Under the pieces are notes generated by a model. It was not told the origin of the DNA. It ran no database searches and worked only from the letters and a program-made list of their open reading frames with translations. 64,000 nucleotides of DNA from Paenibacillus sp. S150 (lineage in GTDB: Bacteria > Bacillota > Bacilli > Paenibacillales > Paenibacillaceae). The stretch spans positions 310,001-374,000 of the forward strand of contig NZ_JACBYI010000002.1 in the NCBI RefSeq assembly GCF_019352175.1. Reading direction: 5' to 3'. Shown here piece by piece: positions 45,310-55,165 of this stretch. Positions within the stretch are counted from its first letter, which is position 1. Every line of letters begins with the position of its first letter. A program made the translations under genes and the position numbers.

Positions 45310-46290
45310 ATGAAAATTCTTTTTATTACTTCAGGCTTTAGAGCCGTTTATTACTTTTTTGAACAAAGTGTAGTAAAAGCATTTCAGAATGCAGGCCACT
45401 GCTGTGAACCTTTTACAGTAAATAAAGGTCTAAATGCATTACAACTTATGAAACAATCTATGCAGCCGGATCTTATTTTGGCAATGGCCGGATTGAAAAT
45501 CTCCAAGCCTATCCTGGAATTCATAAAACAAACAAAAGTAAAATCGGCTATTTGGATGACGGAAGATCCTTATTATATAGATTGGACCATTCCGCTTATC
45601 ACTTATTTTGACTGCATTTTTACCATTGATCAAGCGGCATTGGAACAATATAAAAAACTTGGGCATCCACATGTTTATCATCTTCCGCTGGGAACAGATC
45701 CGGAAATGTTTCATTCCACACCAGTCTCTGAAGAGTTCACAAGTGATATTTGTTTAGTAGGCGTGCCCTACAGTAATCGAATTGAGCTTATTGAATTCTT
45801 GTTACAGAGAACAGATTATGAAATTCAAGTAGTTGGGAGAGGGTGGGGGAAGCATAATAATGAATGGATAAAAAATTTAAATCGGGATATTCATTTAGTG
45901 AATGCCTGGGTAAATCCCGAAACAGTTGTGAATTATTATAATGGTTCTAAAATTGTTCTAAATATCCACCGTCCTTCCGATGAGAAATACAATAAAAACC
46001 GCACGGGTATTATTGCCAAAAGCATCAACAATCGTACCTTTGATGCTGCCGGCTGTGAAGCATTTCAACTTATTGATTCTAAAGAAGAGCTGCTAAATCA
46101 TTTTGAGGAAGGGAAAGAAATTATTTCTTTCCAGGATAAGAATGATTTACTTGAGAAGGTTCATTATTATATTGCGCACGACGAAGCACGCAAACAAATT
46201 GCTGTACAGGCAAGAAAACGCGTTTTGACTTCGCACACCTTTCAACAGCGAATCGATCATTTGTTAATGAAGGTTCAAGCCATAATATGA
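45310..46290 (+). CDS. cgeB: CgeB-like spore-maturation glycosyltransferase
   Basis: 326 aa, GT-B-like. The N-terminal half (MKILFITSGFRAVYYFFEQS, AIWMTEDPYYIDWTI) matches the DUF3880 part of CgeB, and the C-terminal half carries NIHRPSDEKYNKNRTG and RTFDAAGCEAFQLID. CgeB is needed for the outermost glycan layer of B. subtilis spores. GGAGAG precedes the ATG. First gene of the glycan cluster on the plus strand. Confidence 0.8.
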   Translation: MKILFITSGFRAVYYFFEQSVVKAFQNAGHCCEPFTVNKGLNALQLMKQSMQPDLILAMAGLKISKPILEFIKQTKVKSAIWMTEDPYYIDWTIPLITYFDCIFTIDQAALEQYKKLGHPHVYHLPLGTDPEMFHSTPVSEEFTSDICLVGVPYSNRIELIEFLLQRTDYEIQVVGRGWGKHNNEWIKNLNRDIHLVNAWVNPETVVNYYNGSKIVLNIHRPSDEKYNKNRTGIIAKSINNRTFDAAGCEAFQLIDSKEELLNHFEEGKEIISFQDKNDLLEKVHYYIAHDEARKQIAVQARKRVLTSHTFQQRIDHLLMKVQAII

Positions 46291-46346
46291 AACCACGCCG
46301 TCCTGCATTCTACGCTTTGTTTAAAAATTTAGTCTTATATCCTATT

Positions 46347-46373
46347 ACGTTTTGATTATCAAGACATATTATA
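46347..46373 (+). promoter_or_regulatory. Candidate sigma-K promoter
   Basis: AC (46347-46348), exactly 16 nt, then CATATTATA (46365-46373), a perfect match to the mother-cell sigma-K -10 consensus CATANNNTA. It lies 30 nt ahead of the SpsA-like gene and supports expression late in sporulation. Confidence 0.5.
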
Positions 46374-46381
46374 GCAAGTAA

Positions 46382-47173
<792 letters not shown>

Positions 47174-47214
47174 AGGATCTGCCAATATGCATATAACAGG
47201 GAGGGATAAAGCGG

Positions 47215-48636
47215 GTGTCTGTCTATCTGTCAAATTACTGGTCTCTTTATAGTGAATTCATCAATGTGTTAAAGGATTTAAAATATAAAGACATACCCAT
47301 TGCCCTGATGACGAATTTCTATCAACAAATTAATGATGAACTTAGCAGCGAAATGGAGCATAAAGATTTTGAGATGAAATTGAACGATTCAGGTATTAAG
47401 GCACAAAACGAGATTCAGCCTTTTTTTGAAAGGATGGTAGCACCTTTTAAGCGGCCATTTAAGACAAATGTAGAGGGAAAGATATTAATCAATCAAGACT
47501 ACACAAGGATTTCGGAGAAAACACTAAGCGATCATTTTAGTGGAGATCAAACGATGATTTTGTCACGTTCCAGAACATCTGAAATTTTTGGGATTCCAAA
47601 TGTATGTATTGGAGGCTTTAAGAGCGACACAAGACATGCGTCAGAAGAGCTGATCAGAATAGCAGCTTCAATTTTAGCCAAATACGAAGGACATCCCGCT
47701 TTTAGCAATCCCTTTTTTAGCCAAACCTTCATTAAGCGGATTCCCGGTATTGTAGATGCCATAGAAACAGTTTCTAATCTTTATGATCAAATTCCAATAA
47801 GTGCTGTATTGATAGGTACGACCGAGGATGTGGTCAGCCGGTCCCTTGCGGTCGTTGGAGCTGTGAAAGGAATTCCCAGCATTTGTTTGCAGCATGGGAT
47901 TTTAATGGGGGAAGAAGCATTTATCCCTGTTTTCTCAAGCCATGTTGGGATATATGGAGAATATGAAAAATCATGGTATTTGGCAAGAGGACTTGAAGAA
48001 AAACGAATCGCCGTAATCGGTCACCCCCGGTATGATGAAATCTTTACTTCTGCACGGCTGCCCAATCTTACTTTTATTGAGGAACACGGCCTTGACCCAA
48101 ATAAAATTACGTTATTGCTTGCTACAGGGCCTAGATTAGATGCAGATAAGATACAAATGCTAATCACTGGGCTGGCTGCTAATGAGAAATTTCAATTAAT
48201 CATAAAACCTCATCCTTGGGAGCTTTCAAAAAGGCTGATTTCAATCTATACGGATTTGGAAGAGAAATATAAATCTGTCCGTGTTATCAAAGATAAAAAA
48301 GCAGACACACGTGAGCTGATTTTTAATTCAGATGGTGTCATCGCTTCACTTTCTACCGTTGCATTGGAATCCTTTTTATTTAATAAGCCCGTTTTTGTCT
48401 TTCATTTCATTCATGCAAATCGTGAATACGATTATTATAATTCCCTTGAGAGTTATATCCAGAACGAGCCAGCAGAATTGATAAAAACAGTCTCTCACTA
48501 TTTTGCAAGTGAACAAGAGAAATTAAATTATGAAAATGTGAAAAACAAGTTTTTACTGTCCTCATATAAAATAGAACATTCTGGCGGCGAGCTTTCAAAT
48601 TTGATTAACCGGTTAATCAATGAAAGACCTGAATAA
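47215..48636 (+). CDS. spsB: SpsB-like GT-B / glycerophosphotransferase-like protein
   Basis: 473 aa, the length of B. subtilis SpsB. The C-terminal half has ICLQHGI, HPRYDE, LLLATGPRL, IKPHPWE and SLSTVALESFLFNKPVFVF, the pattern of CDP-glycerol/capsule-polysaccharide transferases; the N-terminal half is family-specific. GTG 47215. Probably extends or links the spore surface polysaccharide. Confidence 0.75.
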   Translation: MSVYLSNYWSLYSEFINVLKDLKYKDIPIALMTNFYQQINDELSSEMEHKDFEMKLNDSGIKAQNEIQPFFERMVAPFKRPFKTNVEGKILINQDYTRISEKTLSDHFSGDQTMILSRSRTSEIFGIPNVCIGGFKSDTRHASEELIRIAASILAKYEGHPAFSNPFFSQTFIKRIPGIVDAIETVSNLYDQIPISAVLIGTTEDVVSRSLAVVGAVKGIPSICLQHGILMGEEAFIPVFSSHVGIYGEYEKSWYLARGLEEKRIAVIGHPRYDEIFTSARLPNLTFIEEHGLDPNKITLLLATGPRLDADKIQMLITGLAANEKFQLIIKPHPWELSKRLISIYTDLEEKYKSVRVIKDKKADTRELIFNSDGVIASLSTVALESFLFNKPVFVFHFIHANREYDYYNSLESYIQNEPAELIKTVSHYFASEQEKLNYENVKNKFLLSSYKIEHSGGELSNLINRLINERPE

Positions 48637-48660
48637 ATGAAAAAGGGAGTGTTTCAAATC

Positions 48661-49860
48661 ATGAGCGAAGATAAACTGGCAATCCATGGTGGAGCTCCCG
48701 TACGTGGTCGCTATTTGCCTTATGGAAGACAAGTAATTGATGAGGAGGATATCAAATCGGTTATCAAGGTGCTGCAAAGTGATTTCATAACGACTGGTCC
48801 TGCCATTGAACAATTTGAAGCTGATATTGCAAGGTTCACAGGAGCGAAGTATGCTGTGGCCTTTTCAAGCGGAACAGCAGCATTACATGGTGCCTGCTTT
48901 GCTGCCGGAATTGGCGAGGGGGATGAGGTTATTACAACACCAATGACCTTTGCCGCCTCAGCCAACTGTGTCTTATACCAGGGAGGACAACCCGTATTCG
49001 TCGATATCGATCCGCTAACGTATAACCTGGACCCAACATTAATAAAACAGAACATAACAGAAAAAACAAAAGCAATTATTCCGGTTCATTTTACAGGCCA
49101 GCCGGCTGAGCTTGATGAAATCATAAAAATCGCCCGGGAAAAAAAACTGGTTGTGATTGAAGATGCTGCACATGCGCTTGGTGCAAAATATAAGAATAGA
49201 AGTATTGGTTCAATTGGTGATATGACGATGTTTAGCTTTCATCCAGTGAAACATATAACAACGGGTGAAGGTGGAATGATTACTACAAATAATGAAAAAT
49301 TTTATGAGAAATTGCTGCAATTCCGGACACATGGAATCACAAGGAATCAGGGTCTATTAAGGAAAAACGACGGACCCTGGTATTATGAAATGCAATTCCT
49401 CGGGTTTAACTACCGGATAACAGATATTCAAGTATCACTGGGCATATCACAGTTAAAAAAAATTGACGGTTTTATCGAAAAGCGCAAGCAACTGGCTGAA
49501 TTCTATACAAAGGAACTGGGCCCGATAGAAGAAATTATTCTCCCGCATCAGCTTTCACATGTTGATTCGAGTTGGCATCTATATGTTTTAAGACTTCAGC
49601 TCTCAAAGCTTACTGCCGGCAGGAAAGAGATCTTTCAAGCCCTGCAAAAAGAAAATATCGGTGTAAATGTCCACTATATCCCGGTCTATCTTCACCCGTA
49701 TTACGAAAGCTTAGGCTTTCAAAAGGGAATTTGTCCGGTCGCTGAAAGCTGTTATGAAGAATTTATCACACTCCCTTTATTTGCGGGGATGGATCATCGC
49801 GATGTGATGGATGTTGTTGATGCTGTGAAGAAGGTGATAAGCCATTATTCCAATAAATAA
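48661..49860 (+). CDS. pseC: PseC/SpsC-like sugar aminotransferase
   Basis: 400 aa, DegT/DnrJ/EryC1 family. The PLP-binding lysine is in FHPVKHITTGEGG (Lys 197) and Asp 168 in VIEDAAHALG. The best match is PseC, which aminates UDP-4-keto-6-deoxy-AltNAc in pseudaminic acid synthesis (SpsC in B. subtilis spores). Start chosen at ATG 48661 (MSEDKLAIHGG); an ATG at 48637 precedes the apparent ribosome site AAAGGGAG. Confidence 0.88.
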   Translation: MSEDKLAIHGGAPVRGRYLPYGRQVIDEEDIKSVIKVLQSDFITTGPAIEQFEADIARFTGAKYAVAFSSGTAALHGACFAAGIGEGDEVITTPMTFAASANCVLYQGGQPVFVDIDPLTYNLDPTLIKQNITEKTKAIIPVHFTGQPAELDEIIKIAREKKLVVIEDAAHALGAKYKNRSIGSIGDMTMFSFHPVKHITTGEGGMITTNNEKFYEKLLQFRTHGITRNQGLLRKNDGPWYYEMQFLGFNYRITDIQVSLGISQLKKIDGFIEKRKQLAEFYTKELGPIEEIILPHQLSHVDSSWHLYVLRLQLSKLTAGRKEIFQALQKENIGVNVHYIPVYLHPYYESLGFQKGICPVAESCYEEFITLPLFAGMDHRDVMDVVDAVKKVISHYSNK

Positions 49861-49877
49861 AGAAGGGAGTGCTCAAG

Positions 49878-51662
49878 GTGGCAAAAGTGAAGGTCATTGC
49901 TGAGATTGCTAATGCGCATTTGGGTGACCCCGCCCGGCTCGCAGAATTGATTATTGCCGCCGCAGATAGTGGTGCAGATGCTGTGAAATTTCAATGGTTC
50001 AGATACGACAGTATAGCTGCACCGGACTTTATTTACTATCAAGATTATATTGATTTGTCTATCGACAAGAAAATATGGGCCGATTCTTTAAAACTTGCGA
50101 AAGGCTTGGGCTTAGAGGTGTGGGTGGACATTTACGATGAATGGGGGGTTGGGGTATTAGCTGAATTTGAAAATTTCGTTGACGGTTTAAAAGTACCAAC
50201 AACAGTATTACAGTCCAATACATTAATTCAAGCTTTAAAAAAGTTTGAAAAACCAATATTAATTGGCGTGGGCGGTTGGTTTGAGGAAGAAATTGATAAA
50301 CAGCTAGCCTATATTAAAAATAACTTTAGGGGTCCAATCATTTTAATCCATGGTTTTCAAGGATACCCTACGCGAACAGAAGATTCAAATCTAAGACGTC
50401 TCGCTTACTTAAAACAAAGATATCAATTGGAGGTTGGATTTGCCGATCACGAAGATGCCGACAATGAAATGGCTGTAGACCTGCCTGTCTACGCCTATTT
50501 ATTGGGGGCAGGAATTATTGAGAAGCATATTACAATTCATCGTTCGAGTAAAGGGACTGATTACTATTCAGCACTAGAACCGCACGAATTTAGAGTAATG
50601 GTTGAAAAGCTGCGCAGAGCAGAGGTTGTATTTGGCAGCCTGGAAATAAAAGAATCAGAACGAAAGTATCTTGAGGATTCTTCTTTAAAAATAGTTTCCA
50701 GAAAAGGTATTAACCCGGGAGAGATAATTACAGATGAAAAAATAATATATAAACGCTCTTCCGTACCGGATGCATTTATGGCACAAAAGGCCTCAGAACT
50801 ATTCCCGCTTATCGCAAAATCAGTTATTCCCGCTGATACCCCAATCACCCGCGAAATGGTCAAGAAACCCAAGGTTTGCATTGCAGTTATTTGCAGATTG
50901 AAATCAACAAGGCTTCGGCAAAAGGCTTTGCTTCCTATAAATGGTGTTCCTTCAATTGAAAGATGTCTAATCAATTGTTTGGCAGTCCCTAATTGTCATC
51001 AAGTAATCCTGGCAACCTCTGACCTTCCTGAGGATCAACCGCTCACGGCCTTCACTTTGGATAATAAGGTGAAGATAGTAACTGGAGATCCAATAAATGT
51101 TGCCAAAAGAATGCTTAGAGCTGCTGAAGAAACAAATGCAGATATTGTTGTTCGTGTCACAGGCGACGATCCTTTTGTTTCACCGGAAATTCTTGCCTTT
51201 TTAATAGATCATCATTTAAAAAGCGGAGCCGATTTTACCTATGCAAAGGAATCTACAATGGGTACTGTTGGCGATGTAATTACAGTTGAAGCGCTTAGAA
51301 GACTATTGCAATTGTTGCAGCATTCAGAAAACCTCATTTATACAGAATATCTGTCTTTTTATTTTTTCAATAATCCAACACTTTTCAATGTGGATTCTAT
51401 CGTTATTCCGAATAAATGGGTTTTCCCGGATTGGAGACTAACGCTGGATGAACCTAAGGATTTAGAATTATTTGAGAAAATATATAAAGATTTAGATGTT
51501 GGAAAAAGGCCGCTTTATTTTGAAGAATTAAAGTCCTTTTTGTTGAATCATCCGGAGTTGATTGAAATTAATAAGGGAATCAAAGTGAAATGGCTGGATG
51601 ATATATCACTAATTAACGAGTTGAATCAAGCCACAAGATTATATAACCCTGAAAGCTTGTGA
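49878..51662 (+). CDS. Fusion of a divergent NeuB/SpsE-like synthase and an SpsF-like cytidylyltransferase
   Basis: About 594 aa from GTG 49878 (AGAAGGGAG upstream). Residues 1-280 form a NeuB-type TIM barrel (AEIANAHLG, AVKFQW, VGFADHED, GIIEKHITIHRSSKGTDY), 280-335 a SAF/antifreeze-like domain, and 340-594 a CMP-sugar synthetase of the SpsF type (VICRLKSTRLRQKALLPING, VRVTGDDPF). Two NeuB signatures are altered: the usual STG is GVGG and the LHCxSxYP region reads IHGFQGYP. It may use a different acceptor from PseI. As the only cytidylyltransferase here it would activate the cluster's ulosonic acid(s) with CTP. Confidence 0.82.
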   Translation: MAKVKVIAEIANAHLGDPARLAELIIAAADSGADAVKFQWFRYDSIAAPDFIYYQDYIDLSIDKKIWADSLKLAKGLGLEVWVDIYDEWGVGVLAEFENFVDGLKVPTTVLQSNTLIQALKKFEKPILIGVGGWFEEEIDKQLAYIKNNFRGPIILIHGFQGYPTRTEDSNLRRLAYLKQRYQLEVGFADHEDADNEMAVDLPVYAYLLGAGIIEKHITIHRSSKGTDYYSALEPHEFRVMVEKLRRAEVVFGSLEIKESERKYLEDSSLKIVSRKGINPGEIITDEKIIYKRSSVPDAFMAQKASELFPLIAKSVIPADTPITREMVKKPKVCIAVICRLKSTRLRQKALLPINGVPSIERCLINCLAVPNCHQVILATSDLPEDQPLTAFTLDNKVKIVTGDPINVAKRMLRAAEETNADIVVRVTGDDPFVSPEILAFLIDHHLKSGADFTYAKESTMGTVGDVITVEALRRLLQLLQHSENLIYTEYLSFYFFNNPTLFNVDSIVIPNKWVFPDWRLTLDEPKDLELFEKIYKDLDVGKRPLYFEELKSFLLNHPELIEINKGIKVKWLDDISLINELNQATRLYNPESL

Positions 51663-51672
51663 GGTTTTTCGG

Positions 51673-52587
51673 ATGAAAAGGTTATCCAGACTTATGCTGG
51701 GGACGGCACAATTAGGCGGGAATTATGGTATTGCTAATGCGGCAGGTATTCCGTCCATGCAAAAAAGCTGCGAACTAATTAAATATGCCGTTTCCTCAGG
51801 TATCGGTTATTTTGACACAGCACCGGGATATGGTGAAAGTGAGAAAATTATTGGGGATTGTTTAAACAAATTACATTTGAATAGCAGGCCTGTTATTGTG
51901 ACAAAGCTGCCCTCTGTACAGAGATTAGGATTCCAAACTGAAGAAGAACGAAAAAACGTTGTGTATTCTTCAATAATTTCTTCTCTGAAAAATTTAAGGC
52001 TTTCTGCTTTAGAGATGTGTCTTTTGCATGATCCTCTGGATATGAACTACCAAAATGGCGAGATCATTAAAATCCTTAGTGATCTTAAGCAAAGACAAAT
52101 TATCCATAAAATTGGTGTTTCCGTATATGATCCACAAGATATTGAGATGTATTTGAACTTGGGCTGTTTTGATAGTATTCAAATGCCCATTAATTTGTTT
52201 GACCAAAGATGGATACGGGAGGGAATGCTTGAAAAACTATCTGAAAAAGGAATAGAAGTATTCGCACGGAGCATCTATCTTCAAGGATTATTAGTAATGG
52301 AACCGGAGAAGCTTCCTGAAAAGCTTAAGCAAGCAAAAAAACCATTGGAACGCTTATCAGAATACAGCAAAGAAACAGGGATATCCATCAAGGAACTTTC
52401 CTTTTTGTTTGTAAGGGAGCTTCCAGGTGTATCCAAAATCATCATTGGGTGTGAGACGATCGATCAACTAAAGGAAAATCTCGCGATGATGGAATTACCG
52501 CCTTTGAGACAAGAAACGATTAAAGAGATTCATCAATTATTTATGGATATGCCTATAAACATTATTGATCCCAGGAGGTGGAAATAA
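51673..52587 (+). CDS. Aldo/keto reductase
   Basis: 304 aa. AKR fold with LGTAQLGGNYGIAN, catalytic Asp/Tyr in GYFDTAPGYG, LLHDP and IIGCETIDQL. Close to AKRs found in nonulosonic-acid clusters. Starts 10 nt after the fusion gene and overlaps the ribosome site of the following SDR, so it is in the same operon. Probable sugar oxidoreduction; substrate not known. Confidence 0.85.
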   Translation: MKRLSRLMLGTAQLGGNYGIANAAGIPSMQKSCELIKYAVSSGIGYFDTAPGYGESEKIIGDCLNKLHLNSRPVIVTKLPSVQRLGFQTEEERKNVVYSSIISSLKNLRLSALEMCLLHDPLDMNYQNGEIIKILSDLKQRQIIHKIGVSVYDPQDIEMYLNLGCFDSIQMPINLFDQRWIREGMLEKLSEKGIEVFARSIYLQGLLVMEPEKLPEKLKQAKKPLERLSEYSKETGISIKELSFLFVRELPGVSKIIIGCETIDQLKENLAMMELPPLRQETIKEIHQLFMDMPINIIDPRRWK

Positions 52588-52588
52588 A

Positions 52589-53386
52589 ATGGAATCTGCA
52601 ATTAGCGGGATTTTTAATCTGCAGGGCAAAACAGCGGTAGTGACAGGCGGTGCGGGTTATTTAGGAAAAGCGATATCAGAAGGTCTTGCCGAGGCTGGTG
52701 CTAATGTCTATATTGTAAGTTCGGATGAAGTGAAGTGTATGGATTTGGCGGAAAGGATTTCCAATGAAACCACATCCAAATGCTTCGGGAAATTTATCGA
52801 TATTAGAAAAGAAGCATCAATCAAAAAATGTTTTCAGGAAATTTTTGAGGCTACCGGGAGTATTGATATTTTAATTAATAATGCAGCATTCAGTTCGCCA
52901 GGAAATTTCGTCACAATGAGTGAAGAGGTTTGGTTAGAAGGCCTGGATGGAACGATTAATGGAACTTATAGATGTACTAAAGCTGTACTGCCTTACATGA
53001 TGGATCAAAAAAATGGTTCCATCATTAATGTGTCTTCCATGTATGGCCTAGTCTCTCCAAACCCTGAGGTCTATGGCGGCAGCGGGATGGATAATCCGGC
53101 TAATTACGGAGCAGGTAAAGCGGCAATTAATCAATTTACCCGTTATGTTGCCTGCCACTTCGGTAAATATGGGATTAGAGCAAATACCGTATCACCTGGA
53201 CCATTTCCAAATCAATCTGTTCAAGCGGATACAAATTTCATTAAACATCTTGAAGAGAAAAACCCTTTAGGCAGGATCGGTAAACCTGAAGATTTAAAAG
53301 GAATCATGGTTTTTCTTGCATCGGCTGCTTCGGGTTATTTAACAGGTGAAAATATTTCTGTCGACGGTGGCTGGACCGCATGGTAA
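52589..53386 (+). CDS. Classical SDR in the glycan cluster
   Basis: 265 aa from ATG 52589 (AGGAGGTG 8 nt upstream). NAD(P)-binding TGGAGYLGKAI, NNAAF and active-site YGAGK; C-terminal SGYLTGENISVDGGW is typical of classical SDRs. It is not an extended SDR and so is not the missing PseB (UDP-GlcNAc 4,6-dehydratase). Overlaps the AKR gene context; likely a ketosugar or ulosonic-acid reductase. Confidence 0.85.
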   Translation: MESAISGIFNLQGKTAVVTGGAGYLGKAISEGLAEAGANVYIVSSDEVKCMDLAERISNETTSKCFGKFIDIRKEASIKKCFQEIFEATGSIDILINNAAFSSPGNFVTMSEEVWLEGLDGTINGTYRCTKAVLPYMMDQKNGSIINVSSMYGLVSPNPEVYGGSGMDNPANYGAGKAAINQFTRYVACHFGKYGIRANTVSPGPFPNQSVQADTNFIKHLEEKNPLGRIGKPEDLKGIMVFLASAASGYLTGENISVDGGWTAW

Positions 53387-53402
53387 AAGCGGGACTTGGA
53401 AA

Positions 53403-54488
53403 ATGAATATAATCTTTCGAGTAGATTCTTCCTACGAAATGGGTACTGGTCATGTCATGCGTTGTCTGACACTTGCCAATGAACTTGAAAAAGAGAAAGC
53501 GAAAGTCTCGTTCATTTGCCGTGATTTACCCGGGAATTTAATAAATTATATTACGGATAAAGGCTATCCCGTTTTTTTGCTGCCTTTCCAAACTGACCGG
53601 ACGAATGCATCCTGGTTACAGGTGGATTGGCAAACAGATGCGATGGAAACAGCACAGATACTTATTAAATCTCCGCCTGTTGACTGCTTGATCATTGACC
53701 ATTATGGAATCGATCAGAGATGGGAGACCTTCATAGAAGAGAATGTGAAGAAGATTGTTGTGATTGATGACTTGGCTAACCGGCCACATCGATGCAGCAT
53801 TGTATTAGATCAAAATTGTTCGGATGCTGAGGACCGCTATAAGGATTTAGTTCCAAAAAACTGCGTGAAATTAGTAGGAACCCGTTATGCCATATTCCGT
53901 CCAGAATTTCGATTAGCTAAAAAGCAGCTAGCTGACCGTGATGGAAGAATCAACCGGATTCTTGTATTTTTTGGCGGCACAGATCCGACCCATGAAACCT
54001 TGAAAACCTTGCAAGCATTTCAGAATTGGAGCGATTTCCCAACTTCCGGGATGCTCGTGGATGTCGTTGTAGGTGAAATGAATCAAGACAGGGGTAGTAT
54101 TCAACAGATGTGCGGACGTATGCCAGGGGTAACTTATCATTGCCAGATTGATTATATGGCCGCGTTGATGGGGAAGGCCGACCTGTCCATCGGAGCGGGC
54201 GGAAGCGCGACCTGGGAGCGATGCTATCTGGGCTTGCCTTCACTTTTAATTATAACTGCGGATAACCAAATGGAAATAACAAAACTGGTGCATGAGAGAG
54301 GGGCTGCTTGCTGCTTAGGGGTCAGTGCTGAAGTAACGGCGAAAAGGATTGGGAACGGAATAAGCACAATGCTTGCCAACCCGTTACTGGTGAAAGAGAT
54401 GTCTGAAAAAGCCCTTGAGCTTATGGGAGAGGATAAATTCAATGACGTGATAAAGATGATTATGGGAGGGGAAAATGGCACACATTAA
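53403..54488 (+). CDS. pseG: PseG/SpsG-like nucleotide-sugar hydrolase
   Basis: 361 aa. GT-B/MurG-like fold with GTGHVMRCLTLANEL near the N-terminus and SIGAGGSATWERCYLGLPSL near 265. PseG removes UDP from UDP-2,4-diacetamido-2,4,6-trideoxy-L-altrose; B. subtilis SpsG is the homologue. ATG 53403 is chosen over the open frame from 53346, which overlaps the SDR. A GC-rich patch appears near 54150-54240. Confidence 0.85.
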   Translation: MNIIFRVDSSYEMGTGHVMRCLTLANELEKEKAKVSFICRDLPGNLINYITDKGYPVFLLPFQTDRTNASWLQVDWQTDAMETAQILIKSPPVDCLIIDHYGIDQRWETFIEENVKKIVVIDDLANRPHRCSIVLDQNCSDAEDRYKDLVPKNCVKLVGTRYAIFRPEFRLAKKQLADRDGRINRILVFFGGTDPTHETLKTLQAFQNWSDFPTSGMLVDVVVGEMNQDRGSIQQMCGRMPGVTYHCQIDYMAALMGKADLSIGAGGSATWERCYLGLPSLLIITADNQMEITKLVHERGAACCLGVSAEVTAKRIGNGISTMLANPLLVKEMSEKALELMGEDKFNDVIKMIMGGENGTH

Positions 54489-55056
54489 CGACTATAAACT
54501 GGAAAATCCAGGTCAAAAAGAATTAATGCTTGTACTGGAATGGCGTAATGCAGATCATATACGTCCTTTTATGAATCATGGTGAATTCATCCCGTTAGAA
54601 GATCATTACCGGTGGTTTGAGTCCATGGAAAAAGATGCGAGCAAACTGGTGAAATTGTGTTTTTATAAAGAAAAGCCAATTGGTTTAGTTAACTTTTCAC
54701 AAATCGATCCCAAGAATAAAACTTGTGAATGGGGCTTGTATATTGGGGATCAAGCCTGTCCGCGGGGGTCCGGGACGATCATGGGGATACTGGCGCTGGA
54801 CTTGATGTTTAGACATATGCGGAAGGTATGTGCGCAAATACTGGATTTCAACAGCCGGAGCCTGTCCTATCACCACAAACTGGGATTTATTGAAGAAGGC
54901 CGGCTGGTCCGGCATATCCGCAAAAATAACCATTACGCCGATGTGGTGCTGATGAGTCTATTCAAGGAACCCTGGGAGCAGCAAAGCGAACGGCTGAAAG
55001 AGGAGGTCAGGAACGCACATGAAGGAGATCACCATCGGCAACAAACGCATAGGTAA
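54475..55056 (+). CDS. pseH: PseH-like GNAT acetyltransferase
   Basis: 193 aa. GNAT fold with MLVLEWRN, CEWGLYIGDQACPRGSGTIM and NSRSLSYHHKLGFIEEGRLVRH. PseH acetylates the 4-amino sugar in pseudaminic acid synthesis, between PseC and PseG, which matches its position. Start overlaps pseG by 14 nt and the end overlaps pseI. The second half is GC-rich, unlike the first. Confidence 0.82.
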   Translation: MAHINDYKLENPGQKELMLVLEWRNADHIRPFMNHGEFIPLEDHYRWFESMEKDASKLVKLCFYKEKPIGLVNFSQIDPKNKTCEWGLYIGDQACPRGSGTIMGILALDLMFRHMRKVCAQILDFNSRSLSYHHKLGFIEEGRLVRHIRKNNHYADVVLMSLFKEPWEQQSERLKEEVRNAHEGDHHRQQTHR

Positions 55057-55165
55057 GGGCCAGCCGCCCTTTATCATCGCGGAAATGTCAGGGAACCATA
55101 ATCAGTCGCTGGACCGGGCGCTGGACATCGTCAAGGCGGCGGCAAGAGCCGGAGCGCATGCATTT
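54740..55165. other. GC-rich tract inside the AT-rich glycan cluster
   Basis: From the middle of pseH to the first ~50 codons of pseI the composition switches to GC-rich codons like the chromosomal backbone, then returns abruptly to AT-rich at GCATGC/ATTTAAAATTC (about 55165). A shorter patch lies in pseG (54150-54240). Reading is by eye. Confidence 0.55.

Noticed and set aside
52589-53386. PseB dehydratase
   Set aside because: It is a classical short SDR (265 aa, YGAGK), not an extended SDR of the PseB type.
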